Assembly: GCA_004335635.1 (NCBI GenBank)
Contig: QAXH01005050.1
Coordinates: forward strand, 16,209 to 37,155
From: Chloromonas sp. AAM2
Taxonomy: Eukaryota > Chlorophyta > Chlorophyceae > Chlamydomonadales > Chlamydomonadaceae
DNA: 20,947 nt
Reading direction: 5' to 3'
In this document: positions 1-8,955 of the stretch, piece after piece
Numbering within the stretch: the first letter of the stretch is position 1
How the letters are laid out: the number at the start of each line of letters is the position of its first letter
Translations under genes and position numbers: made by a program
The notes under the pieces: generated by a model
Told to the model about the DNA's origin: nothing
Database searches by the model: none
The model's input: the letters and a program-made list of their open reading frames with translations, nothing else

Positions 1-1270
1 CGAGTTACAGGATCAGGGCCCTCAGAACAAGGCAGGGCCCGAGAACCCACACTGACAGGTAGTTGGCAGTTCAAAACTGGTACGGACACATCAGCAACAG
101 GTTCTGACCCATCTGATGCTTGGCAATTGACAGAAGGCTTTGTGCCCTCAGACCCCTACTCTGTGAACCAAAGACCTGCAGCAGGTTTGTCTGGCAGAGC
201 TTGAGAGCCTTGGTGAACCTTCACATCAGCTGTGTGCTTCCAGAACCATCGGTACTTGACCCCCCGCCCTCCGTTCTCGTTCTCGTTGCTTGGCAAGGAT
301 GCGTACAGCCATATAAGTTCGGGCGTTTTTTTAGTTTAGTTTAGTTGTTACGAATTTGGGACCCTGACGAGCATCCGTCCGTCAACACCTTTTTGGCGTA
401 AATCTCGGTGGGTGGCAAGGTGTATGGCTTTCCAGTTCAGTCATCCCATGTCGTGAGGGCTATCAAAGGGCCTTTCAGGCAGACCGTGCTGGCAGGTTCA
501 ACTCAAGTGCGTGAAGTGCTGGCAGGTTCAAGTCAAGTGTTGAGCTGTTTGTGCCGGATGCGCTGCAGGATGCATTCCTCCCGATTACAGGCAATCGGGT
601 GCCGCCCCAGGCCGGCGACATGTCCAAACCCGTTCTTCAGGCCTGGTGCTTCAGGCCCGGCTCCAGGCCCAGCCCAGGCCCAGCTCAGACCGGTGCCCCA
701 GGCCCAGCGACAGTCAGGCTGCCCAGAGGCTGCGAAGTGAGTGAGGGTAGACGGAACGCTCACCTGATCGTCACTCTGTCATGACCAGGCAGCAACATGC
801 TGACCACAATTGTCTTCAATGTCCCCAGGCCCAGGTTAGACTTGGACATTTCCAGCAGGCGGCCATGGCTCACCACCTTGTGCAGGGGGGCTTTGAATGT
901 CATGGCAGCGCAAGTGTTACCAATCACGCAACGCACAGCCTATTGGGGCAGCGGCAAGCAGAGGATTCTACACACTTACATCCTGTGTCCTTGGCTTTTC
1001 ATGCTCTCAGGTGCGCTTCAACTGCCATTGGGATCGTATCTGACACCGTCCGTCACCGCAGTGGAATCCTACGAGCCAGTGTGCTGTGCCGGGCATCTTC
1101 TAACAACCAGGCATCTTCTGGTACTAGAGGTGAACCGGCACTGTGTTGAGGTTTATCTGCTGGTCACACGGGTAGAAGCATTTGGACCGAAACACCTGTA
1201 GAAACACTTCATCGTAGGATGCGACTACACCGGTGCAGTTGCTGGGCTGCCAGCATGACTGAGCGGCAGA
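1..1270. other. No supported gene; short repeats
   Basis: Two tandem copies of a roughly 31-bp unit with GTGCTGGCAGGTTCAA lie at 486-540, and a CAGGCCC-type GC-rich minisatellite at 640-715. One coding-like segment on the minus strand is listed separately. No start-to-stop gene could be built. Confidence 0.5.
764..939 (-). CDS. Possible minus-strand internal exon, unknown product
   Basis: On the minus strand a CCCCAATAG acceptor opens a 176-nt frame ending at ATCAG|GTGAGC, a good donor. It reads AVRCVIGNTCAAMTFKAPLH then RLLEMSKSNLGLGTLKTIVV. Composition is protein-like, but the support is only splice consensus and an open frame; no family recognised and no firm neighbouring exon. Confidence 0.22.
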
Positions 1271-2049
1271 TGTTATGCCGATGACACATGGAGATAGTTG
1301 TCATGTGTTCGGGCATGCGCAGTGGAGCATGGTGCCAGGACCATACATCTGAGTTGAGTGCACTGAAACATAATGAAGAGGTTTGACATGGACTGCAACA
1401 GACTGGACATGCTCAGGCAGGGTTGTGCCCCAGAGCGGCACTGGTGGCATGGCTCATGTCGGTCTGATAGGGCTGAGCAAGCCAGTTGCATTGGCATGTG
1501 ACGAGCGCTGCATTATGCGCTGTTCAGTCGCATGGGCACTGGCAGGCCTGTGTGTGCCCTGGGTGGCGCTGGACGCAGGTGCATTTCTGTGCGCCAGAGC
1601 CGCACGGCGAATGTGTTTTGCGTGTACTGCTGTCGGTGCCCATCAGCTTGCCATTCACATACATATGGGTGATGGCATGGGCCTGCGGGTGGGGCAGGTC
1701 ATTACATGCATGTGGCGCCCCTCGCACTGCGCTTCGTCATGCGGCATGCTGCTGAGCATCTAGGCCCATGTGGGGTCAAGCGCATGACTCTGCGCATGTC
1801 CTGCATCGTGCGCCACTCATCACCTTGTGACACGCACACCCATGGGGATCGCTTAGGCCTTCCAGTGGGTCAGGGTCGTCATGGACATTTGCCTGAGTGC
1901 CACTTCACTGAGCCAAGCCTGTGAGTTGAGCAAATGCACTAAAGCCAGCCAATGAATACCTGCATGATGCTCCACAAGTACCTGCATGCTGCTGCACATG
2001 CAACCCTCTGCCGCACCAGTGTCTTACCCCACACACTCTGGGTCGCAAA

Positions 2050-2081
2050 GATTGAGCGCACTTGAGCGCACTTGAGCGCAT
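2050..2081 (+). repeat. Short tandem repeat, 10-bp unit, 3 copies
   Basis: GATTGAGCGCACTTGAGCGC is followed by a further ACTTGAGCGCA: unit TTGAGCGCAC. Confidence 0.9.
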
Positions 2082-2466
2082 GGGCTGCATTCAGGCCGTC
2101 ATGCGACGTAATGGCTACATGCCGTTGCGCATTGTGTCAGACTGTGTGCGCCTGGGAGACAAACCCCACTGCCGTGTTGCTGTTGCCACACCTCATTGCA
2201 CAGAGGTGCATGCACAGGACCCTGGCATGGCAACAGCAACACCAGGACGGAATCCATCGGGCAGTGTGGGGCTCGCCAGCACTGGCATGTGCGCTTCACA
2301 CGCGTGGGCAGTGAAGGCGCACCTGGGTGTTCTTGAATGCATGTGCAGTGTGTACGCACAGTAGTTACCTGCACAAGCAGTCGGGGTATACTGGGATGCC
2401 TTGAGCATGTCGATCCCTTGACAACCCTCTGCATGCAGCGACTGTCGAAAGTCCATGGCATCCATG

Positions 2467-2531
2467 TGTAGCGTGCAATAGGTGCTCCGGAGATGTCGAC
2501 TCACGCATATGCAACTTAGCATATCGTGACA
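2467..2531. repeat. Left copy of a perfect 65-bp direct repeat
   Basis: It begins TGTAGCGTGCAATAGGTGCT and ends ATCGTGACA; every base is identical to 2697-2761. It encloses the tRNA-like segment together with the right copy. Confidence 0.95.
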
Positions 2532-2696
2532 TTCACCCCCCCTCCACTGGGATAGGTCATCTTTCCCCGCCTACGCTCCTAGCGCTCCTGGGATTTATAC
2601 CCAGGCTGTGGGAAAACACCCCCGCACTGTCCACTCTGGGACTCGAACTCGCGTCTCTCAGCGCCTACGGCCAATCGATTTGTAGTCCCCCCCAAA
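2532..2696 (-). mobile_element. tRNA-derived SINE-like segment (165 bp), minus strand
   Basis: Read on the minus strand it has a near-consensus RNA polymerase III B box, AGTTCGAGTCC (2649-2639), preceded about 25 nt earlier by an A-box-like TTGGCCGTAGG (within 2661-2676). A possible anticodon-arm remnant (GACTACAAATC) precedes that. The body contains a 6-bp stem hairpin (CCTGGG-N7-CCCAGG, 2587-2605) and C-rich ends. It is bounded by identical 65-bp repeats, longer than usual SINE target-site duplications. The tRNA fold is not complete, so this is not a functional tRNA. Confidence 0.5.
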
Positions 2697-2761
2697 TGTA
2701 GCGTGCAATAGGTGCTCCGGAGATGTCGACTCACGCATATGCAACTTAGCATATCGTGACA
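2697..2761. repeat. Right copy of a perfect 65-bp direct repeat
   Basis: Identical to 2467-2531. Perfect identity in an otherwise diverged region implies a recent duplication. Confidence 0.95.
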
Positions 2762-3260
2762 CCATGCCCGTGCACTTGGTAGGGCTGAGCAAATGCCCAA
2801 TGTATGGGCATGTGATGAGTGCCACAGGTTTCCCTGTTAAACCGTGCTACAGTAATGCGCGCACTGTATGCTTGGCGCCAATGGCGCGCTTGCAAACGAA
2901 CCGGCAGCACCAGCCTTCAGCATTTGTAGTTTCTATATGGACTGAAGCTGCCAGTGCAGTGTGGTATGCGTGTCACCTGGCATCCCTTCACAGGCGAGGT
3001 ACATGTAATGTGGGCACGCCATGACACCTGCCATGGCGTGCGTATATTGCAAATGCCGTGCTTCTGATGCCCATCAGCTTGCCACTCACAGACACATGGG
3101 GGCCCGCGTGAGCCTGCAGATACTCTTCGTCCACTGCGCTATACTTGATACTGCTGCAGATTGTCAGCTTGCCAATTGCTCTGAATTGTATGCTTCTTGT
3201 AGAGTAGCTACGCTAATATCCGAACATGCTGTGCTGTGTCCTATGCTGCGACACAAGCAG

Positions 3261-3520
3261 GTGCAGCTCCCAGTACAGCAGTGGTCCCCGTGCAGCGCCG
3301 GCAGATCGTGAGAGACCAGCGGGACCCCAACGTGCTGCTGCTGCGTGACGCCATCAGCCACGAGCCTATCGAGGACGTGTTTGCCATCGATCCCATGGTC
3401 AAGCTTCAGGGCCAGCAGATGCGTGCTAGTGACGCGCTGAAGGTGTACGCAACCCAGACACATGACAAGTTGAAGCGTAACCAGAGGCAAACACCTTTGG
3501 TGGTGACAGGCCCTGTCAAG
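3261..3520 (+). CDS. ATPase exon 1: N-terminal segment ending in the first half of Walker A
   Basis: The acceptor is CACAAGCAG and the donor GTCAAG|GTGAGC. The frame stays open throughout with a coding-like composition (RRQIVRDQRDPNVLLLRDA, then IEDVFAIDPMVKLQGQQMRA). It ends with a hydrophobic strand TPLVVTGPVK, the classic lead-in to a P-loop. The first base completes a codon begun in an unseen upstream exon. An acceptor a few bases further in (CCCAG or TACAG) cannot be excluded. Confidence 0.62.
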
Positions 3521-6500
3521 GTGAGCACGTAATGCAGCGGCATGGGGGGCATTTGACAAAATGGGCTTGCGCGGGAGGTGCGAGTTTCATGGAAAAAAGA
3601 CCAAGGAACCCAAACTGCAGCCAGTCCAAGAAAAAAATCTGAGTATGCACGTTTCATACAAAGTTGCCAGAATTGCGATACAAGCAAGTTACCCCGTTTT
3701 GGAGGCATCCTGGAAGGACATTCTCAAAACCCATTTTACAACTATGATAGGAGGGAGGAGTTTAGAAAAGTTATGACCCTGCCCCCCAACTTAAGTTGGG
3801 ATGGAAGGGGGGGTAGGAGACCACCCAGAAACGGGTCAGAAACGGCTGAAAAGGGGCTCATTAGAAAGCTCTCAGCAAGCCCTATCGCCTAGACCACTTA
3901 CTGTGCTCATGCTTAGGAGCTCGTACAGGTTATATAATCTGCCAAAGTGTGCTGGACTCATGCCTGGGCCTGGGACAGCCCTGCCCTCAGGGGGTGGCAG
4001 CCCTGCCCGCCGCCTCGCGAGGCCGTGGGGGGCGGGGGGGGGGCGGGAGAAAGGGGGTCAAAAAACGACTTGTTACTGGCCAGAAATCAACAAAAGGGGG
4101 CTCAATCGACAGCTCTCATCAAGCTGCATCTGGCTGCATTTTCATTCTCGTCACACACGCATTCAGAAAGCCTTAAAATGCAAAAAACCTATACCCATCA
4201 AAATTGTTGGGGGGGGCCGAGAAGATTTTGAAGATTTTGAAGAGCGAGAAGATTTTGAAGACCTTAATGGTCATGTGAAATGCAGACAAATCGTCCCAAA
4301 AGTGGATGCCTGCACTCTCAGTGTAGCCTAAAGTGCGCACATGCATTCAACGAGCGGGTACTTTGCAATGTGCGGCCGGTGCGATCCTGAATCGCGGCCA
4401 ATGCGGCCCTTGCGGCAGTGACCAAGAAACTGTCTAGTCACAGCGAATGCCAATGTCTGCAGTCAATGATGGCCGCCCCGTTGTTCCAGGCCGCATTGCC
4501 CGCTGCATGGCGCCCTGGTGAGTGTACTTGCTGTGGCTGCTGTTGTTGACACTGATGCCCATCAGATGGCCAAAGCAGCGCACCCATGCGAGGAAGTCAG
4601 CGTTCAAAAGGTAGCCTGCCACCATTGCCAGCGTTGCCTTGTACCCAATGCCGTTCACCAGTATGCTGACCTCCGTCAGCTCTCAATGTCATCAGTTGAG
4701 AGCGAGCGCTCGCACAGGTGTGTGGCGCATGCTGGGCGCAGGGTTGCGAGCCACATGCGGTACTCTATGTTAATCAAGTCCATCATGTAGATCTCCATGG
4801 CCGCTTCTTGCTGCTGGTGCCTGGGTGGTGTATGACGTGGGGCTGCTGCATGGTAGCAGCGTCAATGGCTGGAGGATGGCACCAACATGTTAGAGGCAGG
4901 TGTTGCACCTGCCCGACCACCAGCGGCAGAGTTCCTGGACCTGAGACGCTGGCTGAGCTGCTCAGCCTCTCGTGGTGTGTCGGGCTGGGCCACAGTTGAC
5001 TTACAAGAGTGGGGACTGGGGAGGTCAGCCAATACGCCATGCAGGGTGCGCAGAAGCTGGGAAACAAGCCGACCCTTTGTACAACTGCAAATGACCTCAT
5101 CTGGCTGTGTCTGGAGCAGGTACTAGGTTGTCTTAGAGCTGGATGGGGGCAGGAGGAGCCTTGAAATGGCTACGCATGGCTCTGCCAGGCCCCAAGTCCG
5201 CCTCAGCCAGCCCCTGGCCCGCGGGTGCAGCTAGTGTCGCTGCAGATGGGGTGGACCCCTCCCCATGACGGCTGTGGGTAGCCAGGACCCTTGGCTGTTC
5301 AATGATGCCAGGCAGCCGCTCTGGGAGGTCGGGAGCCTGCTTGGGCAGGCCGGCCAAGGCAGCCATGCATGCGGCATGGAGAGCGGCGTCTGTGCGACGT
5401 GCCGATCTCCTATTTGGGGCAGCAAGAATCTCTTGGACACGTTTGATATAATAAATTTTGCATGTCGAACACGGGTGACATAGCGACGGCTGCTCGGCTG
5501 GGCCGTTGAGGGCCTCTCCGATTGAGATCGGCGTTTTGGAGAGCTCAAATCAGGTCTGGACTGTTTGCGGAGATACTCAGCGGTAAACGAGCGAGCATGA
5601 CAGCGTAGAGCCATCTGCATCGCAGGGCTAAGCGATTGGCAGCCAGGGCGTCGTTAGGTCGTAAATGTCGGGGGAGGGTCAAAAACGTCCGGCAAAATCG
5701 CATGTTACAATTCAGAAAATGAACCTCAACACAAACGTCCAAGCGCAGGCCACAGAGCTAGTCAAGACGCATCCGATGCAACAGAGATTGAGCAAAATAG
5801 TGCCCTGGGTGAGCAGATGACCTCTCCCATGGATCTCCCATACAATGGTGTTACCCGTGGGATTGGTGTGGGGTCACAGTCAATTTCAGCCACATGGCTG
5901 GTAGGAAACGTGCAGGCCCACGATGGATCGCCCACGTTGACCAAGTCTGGGAACCTTGTACCTGCCAGATAATGGACAAGTCCCGGTAGCAAGCAGCAAG
6001 CTGACTGCAAGTACATACTGTGCACTTGTGACAGCACGCTGCTGCACATTACGCGCTATTGAAAGTGCCCGCCTGGTTGGGGTGCAAGCAGGTCCGCCGG
6101 TCACGTTGTCTGCATGTGCTTGCTCCTCCACGCTTGCCATTAAACCACCTTCTTCGTTGGTTTGAGACTGCAGAGTGGCAAGTCCTTTACGGCTACAGAG
6201 CTTCTACCAGCCGTTATCCACACGGCCATTGACTTTGACTACAGCTCAGCTGGTACCGGCGTCAGCGTGGTGGCTGGCACTGCAAAGGAGCCTCTCGCGC
6301 CCGTCTTCCTGAATGTGGACTGCTTTAGTACTCGCGTGACCAGGGCGTCGCAGGCTTCTTCAGAGGCTTGCTCGTGAAGCTCAAGTCCGCCGCCCAGGAC
6401 CAGGGCCTGGCCGCCGCAGCCACTCTATTCTCTGACAATGATTCCCGGGAAGGAGGACTGGAGGCGGTGCAGGACTTCTTCAAGCGCCTGCCCCGCGACC

Positions 6501-8133
6501 GTGTCACGTACGTGGCGCTTGATGAGGCCCAGTGCTTCTTCATGCTGGTCCAACCAGGCCAGGGAGCGTCGGGACAGCAGAGGGCGTCGTGGGACGAGAA
6601 TGAGGTGGAGCACATGAGACGGTGAGCTGAGTGATGTGAGATACGTGCATAAGGGGCGCTAGTGTAAACTGAAGCCATCATGGGCTCAGTCACAGCCTTG
6701 TGTGAAACCTGTACTACGACAAGGCGTAACTGGGGAGCTGCAACCCAGCGTCACAGCCTGTAGTTGTGTACTTGGGTCCTGCAAGCCCAGGAGTTGGACA
6801 TCGTCTCTCAAGGGCTCTCTCCAGCTGTTGCGCGCACAGAACATCCAGTACCATGATGTAGGGATGTGAGGTCCCAATCGTGTGCCTGTGAGGTCCCAAT
6901 CGTGTGCCTGTGAGGTCCCAATCGTGTGCCTGTGAGGTCTCAATCGTGTGCCTGTGAGGTCCCAATCGTGTGCCTGCACTCTTGCCTTGCATGCTTTTCC
7001 CAGTTCGTGAATTGCCTGCCTGCTTGGCGACCAGTGAATGCCAGAAACGATCTGATTGCCCTGAGCATGTTTATGTATAGCCTAGCGCGCACAAGGAATG
7101 TACTTGGCATATGTGGCATATGCATATGCATCTGGGCCGTTCCTAGTTGTAGGCCAAGAGATTTGTGTACTCTGGGCTGCATGCATGCAGGTTATTTAAG
7201 GACCTGGCGACACACGCGCCACCCCATGTAGTGTTAGTCATTACAGGCAGCACTATGGCATCAGTTTGGGCCAACTGTGCCGTGACCCCCACTAACGGCC
7301 TGGCCCTACTGAGTAACAACTTCGCACTGCATCTTTCTGGCTACTCGGACGCTGATTTAATGCGCAGCACGTGGCAGCGTCTAAGGGAGCAGTACCAGTC
7401 GCTGCCAGCAGCCCTCAGGGCACATTCTATGCCAAGCTACGCTTTGCTGATCTGGCTGGTCAAGGCGTGGGCGGACTGTGGGCGCGGGCCAGTCAGCAAC
7501 ACATATGTCTTGAGCAAGTACCGAGAGAAGCTGTACCCTGAGGTGCGTGCACACTGCTGCCATGTTGCAGGCAAGCACACAACACATGCATTATTCGCAG
7601 CAATACTTGCAGCAGCATTGACAGCAGCAGCAGCAGCAGCCTGCAATGCAAACATGTCCCACTTGCCGACTTTGCTGCTATGTTCATGTCACCACGCGAA
7701 GGTAGCTGCACCCCCACAGCTGCTGCAACATTACATGGCAGCCTTGCTGCCTTGCGCGCTAGCAACAGCAGCACCATCACCACCCCAGCACCTAGAGCAG
7801 CGCAGCAGCATCCATGGAATACCTCTACAGATTGCTGTGCCACTGTTGGCCTGCCGTCTGAAGCTTGGCGTGGTGCTGGTTGGTCTGATGCAGGTTTTGG
7901 CGGACCTGAGGGTGGTGGCTCAGGCACTGGGCACATCAGACCCTGAAGGAACCAGGTTCTTTGCCAAGAATCTGCTCAACCTGCTGGACCGCAACATAGG
8001 ATGCAGCCGGAGTGCCTTGGAAAGGACAGGCATGCTGACGTTCTTGAGCGGCGAGCTGAGGGACACAGCAGTGCCAGATCACGTATGGTTGGCATCTCCG
8101 GTGTATAAGAACATGTTGTACCAGCGCATCTGA
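3261..8133 (+). CDS. Putative P-loop (DEAQ-type) ATPase gene, 4 exons, 5' incomplete, frameshift in exon 2
   Basis: Proposed exons are 3261-3520, 6174-6621, 7191-7542 and 7894-8133 (stop TGA), about 430 residues. Joining exons 1 and 2 creates an exact Walker A motif, G-P-V-K-S-G-K-S, with the splice junction between K and S. Exon 2 ends near a Walker B-like TYVALDEAQCFF, and exon 3 opens with a strand VVLVITGST that resembles a sensor-1 element. Known: the order Walker A, acidic Walker B with DEAQ, then a polar sensor strand fits AAA+/STAND-like NTPases, including those in transposon-derived and effector-like eukaryotic families. Inferred: a member of a repetitive ATPase family; the exact family is not identified. 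Exon 1 has no upstream ATG in frame, so a 5' exon is missing or unrecognised. Exon 2 needs one base to keep the frame. It may be a decaying copy, or the indel may be a sequence error. Confidence 0.6.
3785..3800. repeat. 16-bp perfect palindrome
   Basis: CCCAACTTAAGTTGGG reads the same on both strands. It lies at the start of a diverged repeat in the long ATPase intron; function unknown. Confidence 0.85.
3805..4130 (+). repeat. Pair of diverged direct repeats in the ATPase long intron
   Basis: The copies at about 3805-3890 and 4050-4130 share a G-run, CCAGAAA, AAAAGGGGCTCA or AAAAGGGGGCTCA, and AGCTCTCAGCAAGC or AGCTCTCATCAAGC in the same order. This indicates an old dispersed or tandem element. 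Confidence 0.5.
4220..4262 (+). repeat. GAAGATTTT minisatellite
   Basis: GAAGATTTTGAAGATTTTGA and a further GAAGATTTTGAAGA after a short GCGA break; three copies of GAAGATTTT. Confidence 0.85.
4434..4798 (-). pseudogene. Minus-strand coding-like remnant of unknown family, one frame break
   Basis: From the minus-strand ATG at 4798 it reads MEIYMMDLINIEYRMWLATL and on to SLSTDDIES, then stop (4678-4676). A second frame overlapping this point reads LTEVSILVNGIGYKATLAMV then LLNADFLAWVRCFGHLMG to a stop at 4434. One base change in phase near 4680-4686 would join them. Composition is protein-like, with an amphipathic pattern. I do not recognise the family. It is antisense to the host gene and inside its intron, so an inserted, decayed gene or transposon fragment is likely. 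Confidence 0.35.
5133..5549 (-). pseudogene. Minus-strand open frame with a Cys-rich motif, unknown
   Basis: The frame is open for 138 codons without an ATG near its start. It contains LCHPCSTCKIYYIKRVQEIL, a CxxCxxC-like cluster followed by a basic, Ala-rich helical stretch (RRSARRTDAALHAACMAALA), then Pro-rich sequence and a stop. It could be an exon of the same decayed antisense gene as 4434-4798. No family is recognised. Overlapping frames on the same strand are also open, so the frame choice is uncertain. Confidence 0.27.
6174..6621 (+). pseudogene. ATPase exon 2: second half of Walker A to Walker B, with a frameshift near 6324-6330
   Basis: The acceptor is GAGACTGCAG, immediately before SGKSFTATELLPAVIHTAID; the donor is AGACG|GTGAGC in phase 2. 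The first frame is coding-like as far as FLNVDCFS. Coding-like sequence then resumes in another frame as YSRDQGVAGFFRGLLVKLKS and runs to LPRDRVTYVALDEAQCFF and ENEVEHMRR. The exon is 448 nt; a length of 449 (or two fewer) would be needed to link phase 0 to phase 2. The break is within about 10 bases of TGCTTTAGTACTCG. No splice pair could remove it. Confidence 0.6.
6868..6976 (+). repeat. 22-bp minisatellite, 5 copies, in ATPase intron 2
   Basis: The unit contains GAGGTCCCAATCGTGTGCCT; copies recur exactly every 22 bp (GTCCCAAT at 6871, 6893, 6915, 6959; GTCTCAAT at 6937). A single base differs in the fourth copy. Confidence 0.95.
7191..7542 (+). CDS. ATPase exon 3: sensor-like strand and helical lid region
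   Basis: The acceptor is GCATGCATGCAG and the donor CCTGAG|GTGCGT. It begins with one base that completes the Arg codon of exon 2, giving HMRRLFKDLATHAPPHVVLV across the junction. Coding-like segments include ITGSTMASVWAN, SGYSDADLMRSTWQRLREQY and YALLIWLVKAWADCG. The C-terminal part is helical. The frame stays open through the following intron. Confidence 0.62.
7894..8133 (+). CDS. ATPase exon 4, terminal
   Basis: The acceptor is GGTCTGATGCAG, phase 0. It encodes VLADLRVVAQALGTSDPEG then FFAKNLLNLLDRNIGCSRSA and VWLASPVYKNMLYQRI, stop TGA at 8131-8133. The 351-nt intron between exons 3 and 4 is a multiple of three and has no stop, so an intron-retained form would also be open. A TGTAA signal lies about 540 bp downstream. 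Confidence 0.58.
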   Translation, partial: VLADLRVVAQALGTSDPEGTRFFAKNLLNLLDRNIGCSRSALERTGMLTFLSGELRDTAVPDHVWLASPVYKNMLYQRI

Positions 8134-8955
8134 CATCTGACATGAATTGCCAAGACAGAGATCTCACCACATGAAGGCCGTTGTTGTGTTGTGCGTTTGC
8201 TTAATGAGCGTAGTGATGGCGATCATATAAGCAAGAGAAGAATCTTTTAGGGCACCACATTTGACGGGTCATGCACGTTTACCACGCAGTATTTGGAGAC
8301 ACCCCACGGCAGTCATGGGGCCACGCTGACCATTCTTGTTCTTTGAAAAGTACGGGTCTGGTTTTGCTGCTCTACACGCAGCATGAACCCTTGTGCACTT
8401 TGTTTCCTTATGTACACTTCGTTTTGTTCTTTGCACTTGATGAAAGGTATTCATGCAAGGCATGTCTGACCAGGGTTTGCTGACCTTGCGTGAGTGTGCG
8501 AGGCTGTCGACTTGCCCTCAGTCGGGCTTGCCCTCACTGCTTAATTAAGTGAGCCTGGTGTAGCCTTTGTTGACGCGTGGCATCACACTGATCTTTGCTC
8601 TCCGTTGGTTTCAATTTGGTTTCAATTGATATCAGATGCTGAACAGCGCATATGTTGAGGGCTAACCTATATGTAACATGTTCTGCTCATGTCTTCTACT
8701 CATGTGCTCATGGCTCCTGTCAGCCAGCCAGCCAATGCTGTCAGTCGCAGGGTGCACGACTCCATTGCATGCACAACAGCCGGTGGGGTGGATGATGTGG
8801 GTGTGTGGGTTCACAACTGCTCTGAACTGCTCTGTGCCAAAGGTGACAAATTCAACGGTTGAGTGTTATGCTTTGTGCAACAACATGCCACGCACGTGAA
8901 TGGCATGCTTCTCATGCGCTGCATATCCTTGCCATGTATTGCTGCCCATATACAG
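8134..8955. other. Spacer between ATPase terminal exon and the next coding stretch
   Basis: There is no convincing coding sequence. It holds a tandem TTGGTTTCAAT pair (about 8605-8627), CAGC tetranucleotide repeats near 8720, and the TGTAA at 8672. It could be 3' UTR plus spacer, or an intron if the following coding stretch belongs to the same gene. Confidence 0.4.
8672..8676 (+). promoter_or_regulatory. Candidate polyadenylation signal TGTAA
   Basis: TGTAA, the common green-algal polyadenylation motif, occurs about 540 bp after the ATPase stop. It could end that transcript. Short motif, so weak evidence. Confidence 0.25.

Larger units (their letters stand above)
1446..3160. repeat. Diverged copies of a repeat (about 1446-1740 and 2765-3150, fragment about 1800-1900)
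   Basis: The two larger copies share, in the same order, TAGGGCTGAGCAA, GGCATGTGAYGAGYGC and CCCATCAGCTTGCCAYTCAC followed by ACAYATGGG. On the minus strand the last block of each sits after a CAG acceptor-like site and reads AHAITHMYVNGKLMG or AHAGPHVSVSGKLMG. The third copy is more decayed. No intact gene is seen. Confidence 0.5.
3521..6173 (+). other. Long intron of the ATPase gene (2,653 bp) with inserted material
   Basis: The intron runs from GTGAGC to CTGCAG. It is about three times longer than any other intron seen here (112-906 bp). It holds a diverged repeat pair (about 3805-3890 and 4050-4130), a 16-bp perfect palindrome (3785-3800), a GAAGATTTT minisatellite (4220-4262), and minus-strand coding-like segments at 4434-4798 and 5133-5549. 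It looks enlarged by insertion of older sequence. Confidence 0.5.

Noticed and set aside
330..350. TTTAGTTTAGTTTAG run resembling a plant or algal telomere repeat
   Set aside because: Lacks the GGG of TTTAGGG or TTTTAGGG and is only three units long.
1124..1195. Minus-strand fragment VFRSKCFYPCDQQINLNTVP resembling FRSKWF in the 8956-9469 coding stretch
   Set aside because: Similarity is limited to a few residues and the frame stops after 24 codons; probably chance.
797..1201. 134-codon plus-strand open frame
   Set aside because: No family resemblance, low-complexity-free but unconvincing composition, and no splice or 3' signal support; the minus strand looks slightly more coding-like here.
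2638..2653. A functional tRNA gene on the minus strand
   Set aside because: The B box is good but acceptor, D and T stems do not pair; only a tRNA-derived remnant is supported.
3164..3559. 131-codon open frame on the minus strand
   Set aside because: It is the antisense shadow of ATPase exon 1, whose plus-strand frame has better composition, splice sites and a P-loop lead-in.
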